Origin: CAYFWF01 sp964346815
Lineage (GTDB): Bacteria; Acidobacteriota; Aminicenantia; Aminicenantales; Aminicenantaceae
NCBI GenBank assembly: GCA_964346815.1
Contig: CAYFWF010000043.1
Span: 5,581 to 69,580 of the forward strand
Direction: 5' to 3'
DNA length: 64,000 bases
In this document: positions 50,352 through 58,681 of the stretch, one piece after another
Numbering within the stretch: position 1 is the stretch's first letter
Layout: each line of letters starts with the position of its first letter
Program-made: the position numbers and the translations under genes
Notes under the pieces: generated by a model
The model's database searches: none
Told to the model about the DNA's origin: nothing
The model's input: only the letters and a program-made list of their open reading frames with translations

Positions 50352-51710
50352 ATGAAAAACCTGGCTTTGTTCACAGACCTATATGAATTGACCATGGCCG
50401 CTTCTTATTTCGACCACGGGATGGATGAATCCGCCAGCTTCAGTCTTTTTGTTCGCAACTACCCTCCTTTTCGGAGCTATTTTGTCTGTGCCGGTTTGGA
50501 TGAAGCTCTTCATTTTCTGGAGGATCTCAGATTTTCCTCTGACGATTTGGATTATTTAAAGGAGTCAGGCCTTTTCAAGGCAAGCTTTTTGTCCTATCTG
50601 AAGAAGTTCCGGTTCACCGGCGAAGTCCATGCCATCCCTGAGGGCCGCCTCTTTTTTGTAAACGAGCCCATCTTGGAAGTGAGGGCGCCTCTTATAGAAG
50701 CGCAAATCGTTGAGACTTTTCTCATCAATGCCGTCGGTCTTCAAACCCTGATCGCAACCAAAGCCTCTCGCTGTGTTCATGCAGCCGGTTCCAGGAAATT
50801 GGTGGATTTCTCTTTGCGGCGCACCCAGGGAACTGACGCGGGAATGAAGGTCGCCCGGGCAAGTTATATCGGAGGATTTACCGGAACGAGCAACGTTTTA
50901 GCGGGAAAGGTTTTCGGACTGCCCACATTCGGGACCATGGCCCATTCTTATGTCACCAGCTTCGAGAACGAAATGGAGGCATTCCGTGCTTTTGCCCGCA
51001 GCTTTCCTGACAACGTCATCCTTCTCATTGATACCTATGATACTCTATCCGGTGCGAAGAAAGCTGTAGAAGCTGCAAAGGAGATGGCCCAGGAAGGAGT
51101 AAACCTTAAAGGAGTGAGGTTGGACAGCGGAGATATGGCTCAACTCAGCAAGGAGGTTCGTAAAATCCTGAAAAAAGACGGACTTGGAAAGACAATAATT
51201 TTTGCCAGCGGCGGTTTCGACGAATTCAAAATCAAGAAAGTCCTGGAAGAAGGCGGAGACATCGACTCCTTCGGAGTGGGGACAAAGATGGGGGTATCGG
51301 CAGATGCCCCTTATTTGGATATGGCCTATAAACTTGTCAAATACGATGGCCACCCTGTTCTCAAACTGAGTCCTGGGAAACAAACCCTTGCCGCCGATAA
51401 GCAAGTCTTCCGTTTCACCACCTCTGAAGGGAAACTGAAAAAAGATATCATTGCCCTGAGAGAAGAGAGATTAAAGGGAGGTGAGCCTTTACTCAAGAGA
51501 GTGATGAGGGGAGGGAAGATCGTCAAAAGATCTCCTTCTTTATCCCGTATCCAAAGAATCTTTCGAGATGAATTTTCAAAATTGGATGAGCGATTCAAAT
51601 CCATCGAAAAGAAGAAATGTGAATATCCGGTTCTCCTGTCTCCAAAGTTGAAGTCACTCCAATCGCAAGTGATCAAGAAGTACAAACGGAAGGAACTAGG
51701 AGAAAGTTGA
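50352..51710 (+). CDS. Nicotinate phosphoribosyltransferase
   Basis: 452 residues from ATG 50352 (M-K-N-L-A-L-F-T-D-L-Y-E-L-T-M-A, the family's usual start). ATG 50328 overlaps the amrS stop by ATGA and would add eight residues; coupling makes it a real alternative. Active-site marks: R-R-T-Q-G-T-D-A-G, T-S-N-V-L-A-G, G-T-M-A-H-S-Y (catalytic His), and V-R-L-D-S-G-D. It salvages nicotinate to nicotinate mononucleotide, complementing NadA. Confidence 0.93.
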   Translation: MKNLALFTDLYELTMAASYFDHGMDESASFSLFVRNYPPFRSYFVCAGLDEALHFLEDLRFSSDDLDYLKESGLFKASFLSYLKKFRFTGEVHAIPEGRLFFVNEPILEVRAPLIEAQIVETFLINAVGLQTLIATKASRCVHAAGSRKLVDFSLRRTQGTDAGMKVARASYIGGFTGTSNVLAGKVFGLPTFGTMAHSYVTSFENEMEAFRAFARSFPDNVILLIDTYDTLSGAKKAVEAAKEMAQEGVNLKGVRLDSGDMAQLSKEVRKILKKDGLGKTIIFASGGFDEFKIKKVLEEGGDIDSFGVGTKMGVSADAPYLDMAYKLVKYDGHPVLKLSPGKQTLAADKQVFRFTTSEGKLKKDIIALREERLKGGEPLLKRVMRGGKIVKRSPSLSRIQRIFRDEFSKLDERFKSIEKKKCEYPVLLSPKLKSLQSQVIKKYKRKELGES

Positions 51711-52133
51711 ATGAAAAAATACAAGTTTCTTCGTCATACGGCCGATGCAAAGTTTCAAGCCTTCGGGGATACTCTGGAAGAGGCGTTTCAGCACGCAGCT
51801 TTGGCCTTGGTCTCTTTGATGTGGGATTGGGAAAAAGTCGACGACAAGATAAAGTTCCCAGTCAAGGTAAAGGGCCAAGATATGAAACAGCTTCTGGTCA
51901 ATTATTTGGAAGAGATACTGTATTTGTTTGATACGAGGAGATTTCTGCTGCATCAGGTCGATGATATCTCCATCCAAAAGAAAAAGGGTCAATATGTCCT
52001 TAGGGCTCTCTTTAGAGGCGGTGAATATTCTAGCGATACCGAAATCTTTGGAGATGTGAAAGCCATAACTTATAATGAAATGGAAATCAAGAGAACCGCG
52101 CCATTTAAGATTCAAGTTGTGGCAGATGTGTGA
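51711..52133 (+). CDS. Archease
   Basis: 140 residues. F-L-R-H-T-A-D-A-K-F-Q-A-F-G, A-F-Q-H-A-A-L-A-L, L-L-V-N-Y-L-E-E-I-L-Y-L and the C-terminal A-I-T-Y-N-E-M match the archease fold, with the conserved calcium-binding acidic residues. Archease speeds guanylylation and turnover of RtcB. It lies nine bases before rtcB, the usual functional pair. Confidence 0.93.
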   Translation: MKKYKFLRHTADAKFQAFGDTLEEAFQHAALALVSLMWDWEKVDDKIKFPVKVKGQDMKQLLVNYLEEILYLFDTRRFLLHQVDDISIQKKKGQYVLRALFRGGEYSSDTEIFGDVKAITYNEMEIKRTAPFKIQVVADV

Positions 52134-52142
52134 GGTGATACC

Positions 52143-53564
52143 ATGGAATTGAAAAAAATAAACGAATTCAGTTGGGAAATCCCCAAACACGATGATATGA
52201 ACGTTCCGGCTATCATATACGCTTCTGATAAGCTGCTCCAGGGGGTAAAGCAGGACCGGACCTTACAGCAGGCAAAGAATGTAGCCTGTTTACGAGGCAT
52301 TCAGAGGAGAGCCTTTGTTATGCCAGATGCGCACCAGGGCTATGGTTTTCCGATAGGAGGGGTTGCCGCTTTTGATCTTGATGAAGGGATCATCTCTCCC
52401 GGAGGAGTAGGCTATGATATCAACTGTGGCGTTCGTTTGCTGCGGACCGATTTTACAGAGGAACAAGTGCTTAAAGAGAGAACCCAGCTTCTGTTGGAGA
52501 TTTTTAAGGAAGTGCCAGCAGGGGTTGGGAAGGGAGGGACGATCCGATTGAGCAAGAGAGTGCTTGAGGAGGTCTGTGCCAAAGGAGCCGAGTGGGCGGT
52601 AGAAAATGGATACGGGAGAAAGGATGATTTGTTGAAGACGGAAGAAAACGGAAGGATGAAAGAAGCAGACCCGAGTTTTCTATCCAAGCGAGCAGTAGAA
52701 AGGGGGATTCCCCAATTGGGAACACTCGGTGCCGGAAATCATTTCTTAGAGATCCAAAAGGTCCAAGAAATTTTTGATGGAGACGTTGCCGGTACCTTTG
52801 GGATTCAGTCTCCAGGCCAAATCATGGTCATGATTCACTGTGGAAGCCGTGGACTTGGACATCAGGTGGCTTCTGATTACATAAGGTCTATGGAAAACAA
52901 ATTTGGATCCAGAGGCTTGCCCGATAGAGAACTCATCAATGCTCCCATTCGTTCGGACTTAGGGACTCAATACTACAAATCCATGAGTTCTGCCGTGAAT
53001 TTTGCCTTTGCCAACCGTCAGATGATAGCCCATTGGGTCAGAGATGTCTTTTCCAAAATCATGGGCAGCGCAGAAGGGATGGATCAAGTTTATGATGTTT
53101 GTCATAATGTGGCCAAATTCGAGGAGCATGATATCGATGGAAAGATGAAAAAGGTCTGCATCCACAGAAAAGGGGCAACCAGAAGTTTTGGTCCTGGAAG
53201 GAAGGAAATACCACAGGTTTACAGGGATGTAGGACAGCCTGTTCTTATCCCAGGGAGTATGGGCACGGCTTCTTATATCCTCGTTGGTACTTCAGAAGCT
53301 GAAAAACTCAGTTTTGGATCTACAGCCCATGGTGCAGGACGAGTGATGTCCAGACACGAGGCTCTTCGCAGGTTCAGAGGCGAGAAGATCAAACAAGAAC
53401 TGGAGAAGAAAGGGATTGAGCTTCGGTCCACCAGCTGGAAGGGGGTAGCAGAGGAGGCCGCCCAGGCCTACAAGGATGTGGATGAAGTGGTAAGGATTTC
53501 CGATCAAGCGGGGATCGGGCGCCTCGTTGCGAAGGTCGTTCCTCTTGGTGTAATGAAGGGCTAG
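52143..53564 (+). CDS. rtcB: RNA 3'-phosphate/5'-OH ligase RtcB
   Basis: 473 residues. Metal and active-site motifs: P-D-A-H-Q-G-Y-G-F-P-I-G-G, G-V-G-Y-D-I-N-C-G-V-R (Cys ligand), G-A-G-N-H-F-L-E, H-C-G-S-R-G-L-G-H, and the guanylylated His region A-H-G-A-G-R-V. It joins 2',3'-cyclic phosphate and 5'-OH RNA ends with GTP and Mn2+. No tRNA intron or toxin-type target is evident nearby. Confidence 0.95.
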   Translation: MELKKINEFSWEIPKHDDMNVPAIIYASDKLLQGVKQDRTLQQAKNVACLRGIQRRAFVMPDAHQGYGFPIGGVAAFDLDEGIISPGGVGYDINCGVRLLRTDFTEEQVLKERTQLLLEIFKEVPAGVGKGGTIRLSKRVLEEVCAKGAEWAVENGYGRKDDLLKTEENGRMKEADPSFLSKRAVERGIPQLGTLGAGNHFLEIQKVQEIFDGDVAGTFGIQSPGQIMVMIHCGSRGLGHQVASDYIRSMENKFGSRGLPDRELINAPIRSDLGTQYYKSMSSAVNFAFANRQMIAHWVRDVFSKIMGSAEGMDQVYDVCHNVAKFEEHDIDGKMKKVCIHRKGATRSFGPGRKEIPQVYRDVGQPVLIPGSMGTASYILVGTSEAEKLSFGSTAHGAGRVMSRHEALRRFRGEKIKQELEKKGIELRSTSWKGVAEEAAQAYKDVDEVVRISDQAGIGRLVAKVVPLGVMKG

Positions 53565-53567
53565 ATT

Positions 53568-54059
53568 TCAGGTGATAATCTTATCGATATCTTTTTCAGC
53601 ATAATCCTCGAAATCCTGCACCGCATCGTATTCGCTTTTCAGCATGACATAATGGCTGTGTTCGACCTTGCTTAAATAAAGAAGCAGCCTTTTTTTCTCT
53701 TTTTCTATCCTTTCTGAAAGTCGGGCATAAAACTCTTCAGCAGATTTCTCTGATTCCATCGCTTGGTACAGAATATCTAATAAGGACGATGACGGGGTGA
53801 TTTCAATACGTTTAAGGAGCTCTTCGCTCGGTTCGTCCGGTATTTGGACTTTCTGCCCTGAAAAGAGAGCTTCATGCAGCTTCATCAAAACCTGTTTATG
53901 ATTGTTTTCCTCAAAAGCCAGCCATTGGAATTTTTCTTTGAGCAGGGGATTCGACACCCTGTCGACGAGATCACTATATGCCTTATTCGAGTCCATCTCA
54001 GACCGAATGGCATAGGCTAAAAGGTCTTTTAGCGATGAGGTCGACACATCTAACATCAT
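53568..54059 (-). CDS. Second ferritin-like (rubrerythrin-type) protein
   Basis: 163 residues with two helix pairs carrying S-E-M-D-S with F-E-E-N-N-H and S-E-K-S-A with V-E-H-S-H, the same ligand pattern and length as the protein at 33992, so the two are paralogues. No rubredoxin domain. Possibly di-iron and involved in oxygen or iron handling. Convergent with rtcB, with three bases between stops. Confidence 0.8.
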   Translation of the reverse strand: MMLDVSTSSLKDLLAYAIRSEMDSNKAYSDLVDRVSNPLLKEKFQWLAFEENNHKQVLMKLHEALFSGQKVQIPDEPSEELLKRIEITPSSSLLDILYQAMESEKSAEEFYARLSERIEKEKKRLLLYLSKVEHSHYVMLKSEYDAVQDFEDYAEKDIDKIIT

Positions 54060-54340
54060 TTTCTCCTTTATTCAGCACGAAGATAGAATCCTCTCCGGCA
54101 AATTTTTTCTTTAACAAATCATTCTAATCTTTTATGGGAAAGTCGTAAAGTAAAAATGGAATTTTTCATTTCTCAATCATCACTCATGAGAGGCTCCTTA
54201 CCGATTGGATCGGGAAGAGGTGCCTGACTCGCTTCATCTCCTGTCTTTTTTTCTGACCGGTCTAGGGCTTGACTTGATGCCGACCCGACGAGGTTTTGCC
54301 TTAGAGCGAGTTGACTTTTTTTTCTTCAATTTCTATTGTA

Positions 54341-55828
54341 ATGGCCATGAAGGTCATTCTTGCGGGATACAATGTCGATAGCACGGTCATCGAGGAACTC
54401 AAGAAGACAAGCCCTCCGCGGAATGACATAACACCGGAGACTCTCTCTGCCAGCTATGCGCGTATCTCCCGCGATCCCCGTCCGATCGACAAACTCCGTG
54501 CTGAGGCCAGAGCCGAAGTAGAGAGAGCGCGGAGATCGAATCAGAACATCATCTTTAGGATGGGCCATCACTCTGTAGCCGAGCATGCTGTTTTTAATTT
54601 TGATATTCTGGGAGTTAGCCGACTGGCTTTGGAGGAGATAGAAAAATTCCGGCTTTGCTCCTATACGGAAAAATCTCAGCGTTATATCAAGTTGAAGAAT
54701 GATTTTGTGATCCCGGAAGAAATAGAGAAGGCAGGTTTGAAGAGAATATTTGTAGAGACAGTCAGGGCACAAAATTCGCTTTATCATAAGCTTTACCAGA
54801 AATTGAAGCCACATATTTTTGCGAAACACAAAGACCTGGCTGAAGATCCGAGAAAACACTCCTTGCTGAACGGTTGGGCTAAGGAGGATGCCCGGTATGT
54901 GGTCAGCCTAGCCACCCAGGGGCAGGTGGGCTTGACTTTGAATGGACGTAATCTGGAATTTTTTATCCGCCGATTCTCCGCTAAAAAATTGGCCGAACTC
55001 AAGGAACTGAATCAAAAGATCTATGCGCTTGCCAAAGAAGTAGCCCCATCGATTATTCTCTTCACCGGGGCCAGCGATTTTGATACAGAAACCTATGGCC
55101 GGTTAGAAGCGAGAGCGAACGAATTCATTGGTTTTAAAAATGAAGCCGAAAAAAATACAGTCCAGCTTATGACATTTACGCCAGATGCAGATGACCGCAT
55201 CGTGGCCTCCCTTTTGCATACATCGTCCTCTCTCTCTTATGATGCCTGTCTCAAAAATTCCAAGCGATTGAGCTTCGAGAGAAAAAAGGAATTTATTGAA
55301 TTGGCCTTCCAACAAATGGAATTTTATGACAGTGTACTCCGAGAATTCGAGTACGTAGATCTTACCTTCGATTTGATCATCTCTGCCACCTGTTTTGCCC
55401 AGCTCAAGCGCCATAGAATGGCTACGATAACGACTCAGAAATACAATCCTGTGCTCGGAGTGACCGTTCCCCCTTCCGTCGAAGAAGTGGGGGATAAAAA
55501 TGGATACCTCGAGTTGATTGCCAGGACGAATGATGTGCATTCACTCCTTAGGAACAGATTAGGACAAGGAGCGGAATATGTGCTGACAAATGCCCACCGG
55601 AAGAGAGTATTGATCAAGGTCAATGCGCGGGAGCTGTATCATATTTCCCGCCTGCGAGAAGACAGGACTGCCCAATGGGACATCTGTCAGGTCGTAGGAA
55701 AAATGACTGAACTGGCTAGACAGGTCATGCCTCTAACCTTTCTCCTTATCGGCGGTAAAGACAATTATTCCGACGTCTATAAGAAGGTATTCGGAAGGAA
55801 CCCGAAATTCGATCCCCCGAACCTGTAG
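54341..55828 (+). CDS. thyX: Tandem-domain FAD-dependent thymidylate synthase (ThyX)
   Basis: 495 residues from ATG 54341 (54347 also possible; no strong ribosome site), twice the usual about 220-250. Two ThyX domains (about 1-235 and 245-495), each with an H-x-S-x-x-E-H or equivalent part. In domain 1 the R-H-R of the ThyX motif is degraded (K-F-R-L-C-S-Y-T-E-K-S-Q-R) but the S-x-x-S-x-R half is kept. In domain 2 R-H-R (about 357-359) is intact but the rest reads M-A-T-I-T-T-Q-K-Y. A composite active site is therefore likely. It makes dTMP from dUMP with methylene-THF and NADPH. Confidence 0.9.
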   Translation: MAMKVILAGYNVDSTVIEELKKTSPPRNDITPETLSASYARISRDPRPIDKLRAEARAEVERARRSNQNIIFRMGHHSVAEHAVFNFDILGVSRLALEEIEKFRLCSYTEKSQRYIKLKNDFVIPEEIEKAGLKRIFVETVRAQNSLYHKLYQKLKPHIFAKHKDLAEDPRKHSLLNGWAKEDARYVVSLATQGQVGLTLNGRNLEFFIRRFSAKKLAELKELNQKIYALAKEVAPSIILFTGASDFDTETYGRLEARANEFIGFKNEAEKNTVQLMTFTPDADDRIVASLLHTSSSLSYDACLKNSKRLSFERKKEFIELAFQQMEFYDSVLREFEYVDLTFDLIISATCFAQLKRHRMATITTQKYNPVLGVTVPPSVEEVGDKNGYLELIARTNDVHSLLRNRLGQGAEYVLTNAHRKRVLIKVNARELYHISRLREDRTAQWDICQVVGKMTELARQVMPLTFLLIGGKDNYSDVYKKVFGRNPKFDPPNL

Positions 55829-55839
55829 AATGATAGACT

Positions 55840-57111
55840 CTAGTTCTTCTTCTTGATTTCTTCTATGTCAAGTTTATAAAATTTCTTTTTTCCAATTTTT
55901 ATAGTGAATGTGTTCTTCTTGCTTAAATCTTTTTTAGTTTCGAGATCTTCGACTCTTTGACCCTCGATATAGAATCCTCCTTGACGGAGTATTCTTTTTG
56001 CCTCACCACGAGAAGGAAAAATATTTCGCTTTACCAGGAAATCAATAAGTTCTCGAATTTCTACTTTTGAGGAATCAGAAACCTTTAATGTTTCAGAAAC
56101 AGGTATGGCCAAATCTTCGGGAGCTTTTTTTTGTTTAAACACTCTTTCGAATTCTTGAGCGACTCTTTCTGCCTCTTTCTTGCTCCAGAAATCGGTAACG
56201 ATCAATTTCGCCAGCTTCGATTTGAGATCCTTGGGATTGATCTTTTCCTGCCGAATCTCTTTGCGCCACGCTTCAATCTGGGGAAGCGAGATATCGGTGA
56301 GGAGTTCATAGTAACGGAACATCAGCGGATCTGAAATAGACATGATTTTTCCATAAATCGCATTCGGGGGCTCGGTTATCCCCACATAGTTGTTCAGGGA
56401 TTTACTCATTTTTTCTGCGCCGTCCAGACCTTCGAGCAGGGGCATCGTCATAACAATTTGGGGGTCTTGTCGAAACTCTCTTTGAATATCTCGGCCCACA
56501 AGAAGATTGAATTTTTGGTCTGTGCCCCCGAGCTCAACATCAGCCTTGAGGGCTACGGAGTCGTAGGCTTGCATAATGGGATAAAGGATTTCATGGAGCG
56601 ATATGGGCTGCCCGCTTTTCAAACGGTTGGAAAAATCGTCCCTTTCGAGAATCCTGGCTACGGTGTACTTGGAGGTCAGTTTGATTATATCGAAGCTGGT
56701 TAGCTTCCCAAGCCAGCGAGAGTTAAAATCTATGAGGGTTTTATCTGGATCCAGGATTTTAAAAATCTGGCTTTTATATGTTTCGGCATTCCTGTTGATC
56801 TGCTCTCTGGTCATTGCGGGGCGGGTTGTCGATTGTCCTGAAGGATCGCCGATAAGACCTGTGAAGTCACCAATCAAGAAAATGACATCATGCCCCATGT
56901 CTTGAAAATGCTTCATCTTGCGAATGAGGACCGTGTGTCCAAGATGGATATCAGGAGCAGTGGGATCGAATCCAGCTTTGATTCGTAGAGGCGTTCCATC
57001 TCTGAGCGAATGCTCGAGTTTGGACTTGAGTTCGTCCTCTTGGATAATTTCCATGCAGCCTTTTCTGAGATATTCGAATTGGCCTTCGACCGATCTTCTG
57101 GTCCTTTCCAT
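55840..57111 (-). CDS. tyrS: Tyrosyl-tRNA synthetase
   Basis: 423 residues. Class I motifs P-D-I-H-L-G-H (HIGH) and A-E-K-M-S-K-S (KMSKS), anticodon-binding region, and a C-terminal S4 domain (F-P-S-R-G-E-A-K-R-I-L). It charges tRNA-Tyr; a tRNA-Tyr gene is at 63603. No T-box leader is present; it follows purN by 15 bp. Confidence 0.95.
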   Translation of the reverse strand: MERTRRSVEGQFEYLRKGCMEIIQEDELKSKLEHSLRDGTPLRIKAGFDPTAPDIHLGHTVLIRKMKHFQDMGHDVIFLIGDFTGLIGDPSGQSTTRPAMTREQINRNAETYKSQIFKILDPDKTLIDFNSRWLGKLTSFDIIKLTSKYTVARILERDDFSNRLKSGQPISLHEILYPIMQAYDSVALKADVELGGTDQKFNLLVGRDIQREFRQDPQIVMTMPLLEGLDGAEKMSKSLNNYVGITEPPNAIYGKIMSISDPLMFRYYELLTDISLPQIEAWRKEIRQEKINPKDLKSKLAKLIVTDFWSKKEAERVAQEFERVFKQKKAPEDLAIPVSETLKVSDSSKVEIRELIDFLVKRNIFPSRGEAKRILRQGGFYIEGQRVEDLETKKDLSKKNTFTIKIGKKKFYKLDIEEIKKKN

Positions 57112-57126
57112 CTTTAATAGACACCT

Positions 57127-57762
57127 TTATTTGATGATAACCCGTCTTCCTCTGACTTCCAAGCGGCCCTCGAAATAGAGCCTCACTGCTTCGGGATAGA
57201 TTATGTGCTCTTCTTTGAGGATGCGTTCGCTCAGAGATTCCTCAGTGTCGTCCTGAAGCACAGGTACCACAGCCTGCAGAATGATAGGACCCATATCCAC
57301 ATCTGCAGTGACAAGGTGGACTGTTGCTCCCGAATACCTGACTCCCCAGTCAATGGCTTTCTGCTGGACGTGAAGTCCCGGGAAGGAGGGAAGAAGTGCA
57401 GGGTGGATGTTCATGATTCTATTTTTGAATTCATTGCAGAAAAGAGGAGTCAGGATTTTCATGTACCCAGCCAGACAGATCAGGTCGACGTCTCTTTTTT
57501 TGACTTCATGGATGACTGCTCGATCATACGCTTCGCGGGATTCATATTTTTTTGGATTCAAATAAAGTGTTTCGAGATTTTTTTCTTGGGCGATTTTTAA
57601 CCCCAAGGCTTCCTTTTTGTTGCTGAAGACCAGGACAATTTCGCCGTTGATGGTTCCTGAAAGGATGGCGTCATGGATGGCTTTGAAATTCGAGCCACGA
57701 CCAGAAAGAAATACGGCAATCCTCCCTTTTTTATTGGGACTTTGAAAAACTTCTTCTGTCAT
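57127..57762 (-). CDS. purN: Phosphoribosylglycinamide formyltransferase
   Basis: 211 residues from ATG 57762 (AGGAT upstream; 57777 lacks a ribosome site). Motifs: I-A-V-F-L-S-G-R-G-S-N-F, L-A-G-Y-M-K-I-L, the catalytic segment N-I-H-P-A-L-L-P-S-F-P-G, and G-A-T-V-H-L-V with D. It transfers formyl from 10-formyl-THF to GAR. Part of the minus-strand purine run. Confidence 0.94.
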   Translation of the reverse strand: MTEEVFQSPNKKGRIAVFLSGRGSNFKAIHDAILSGTINGEIVLVFSNKKEALGLKIAQEKNLETLYLNPKKYESREAYDRAVIHEVKKRDVDLICLAGYMKILTPLFCNEFKNRIMNIHPALLPSFPGLHVQQKAIDWGVRYSGATVHLVTADVDMGPIILQAVVPVLQDDTEESLSERILKEEHIIYPEAVRLYFEGRLEVRGRRVIIK

Positions 57763-57785
57763 TTTGTTATCCTGCATATGAAATT

Positions 57786-58652
57786 TTAAAATCTGATCAT
57801 GAATCCTATTTTAGCGGAAAAACCGCTGAAATCAACACAGGCTTCGGAAACAGAGCGAAAATTAGTGCCAGACGGCTTTTCAGCCAGGGTTTTGATTTTG
57901 GCCTGCCAAAATTCCAGGTCAGGATGATACTCCTCGAAATAATAGAGTGTGCCCTTTGTGCCCTGCTCGTTTTCGACGGAAAATTCTCGAATCTTGGCAT
58001 TTCTGGCGATGCCTTCGACAAAAAAACGCACACTCGTACCTGAATCGTACATAAGGCCGAGGCCTCCGAGCAGAATCGAACCCGATGCAGAAGCTTTGTG
58101 CAGCTCAGAATAGTTGAAGTTGTTCGCTGCTAAGAACTTGCTGCCTTCCCTGTTTACATATTTGGCCCACACCAGTCCAAACCCTCCTCTAAAGAACATT
58201 CTGAGATTGCCTGCCAAGGGAATGAAGTAGTAGCCGGATAAGGTGACAGGATAAGCGGCTACAGTCAGGGGGAAAACTTCACTGAGGGTTCCGCCTGGCC
58301 TCTCGACTTTCACCTCTGCCTTGGCTTCGTTCATGTCACTGTAGATATATCCTGCTCCTAATCCCAAGCTCATATGAGGTGCGAAAGAAAAGTGGAGCTC
58401 TCCTTCAAGATCGACGCCTGAGTGCAGGGTCCCGACATTCTTTCCGAGGAACTCCCAATTTTGTTTTTCCTGTGCTTCGACCTTTTTCCACTCAGCCCAG
58501 GAATCTAACGAACGGTGAACTTCAGAGAGTTTGAGATAAGCATAACCTCCCGATATCTTGAAGTGAAGGTCCAAGCCCTGCGCAGAATCCAAAAAGGCCA
58601 ACAGAAAAATCAGGATGCGGAAGATCCCCGGTGAGGCGAGTTTTTTCTTCAT
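57786..58652 (-). CDS. Outer-membrane beta-barrel protein inside the purine operon
   Basis: About 288 residues from ATG 58652 (M-K-K-K-L), with a signal sequence, then alternating amphipathic strands rich in Gly and aromatic residues (for example G-L-G-A-G-Y-I-Y-S-D, M-F-F-R-G-G-F-G-L) and a terminal Phe (I-G-F-M-I-R-F). This fits an OmpA/OmpW-like barrel of 8-12 strands. ATG 58670 is an alternative. It sits between purL and purN without a recognised link to purine synthesis. Confidence 0.72.
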   Translation of the reverse strand: MKKKLASPGIFRILIFLLAFLDSAQGLDLHFKISGGYAYLKLSEVHRSLDSWAEWKKVEAQEKQNWEFLGKNVGTLHSGVDLEGELHFSFAPHMSLGLGAGYIYSDMNEAKAEVKVERPGGTLSEVFPLTVAAYPVTLSGYYFIPLAGNLRMFFRGGFGLVWAKYVNREGSKFLAANNFNYSELHKASASGSILLGGLGLMYDSGTSVRFFVEGIARNAKIREFSVENEQGTKGTLYYFEEYHPDLEFWQAKIKTLAEKPSGTNFRSVSEACVDFSGFSAKIGFMIRF

Positions 58653-58681
58653 GCGAGGAGTCTCATGCATGGGTTTTCGGT

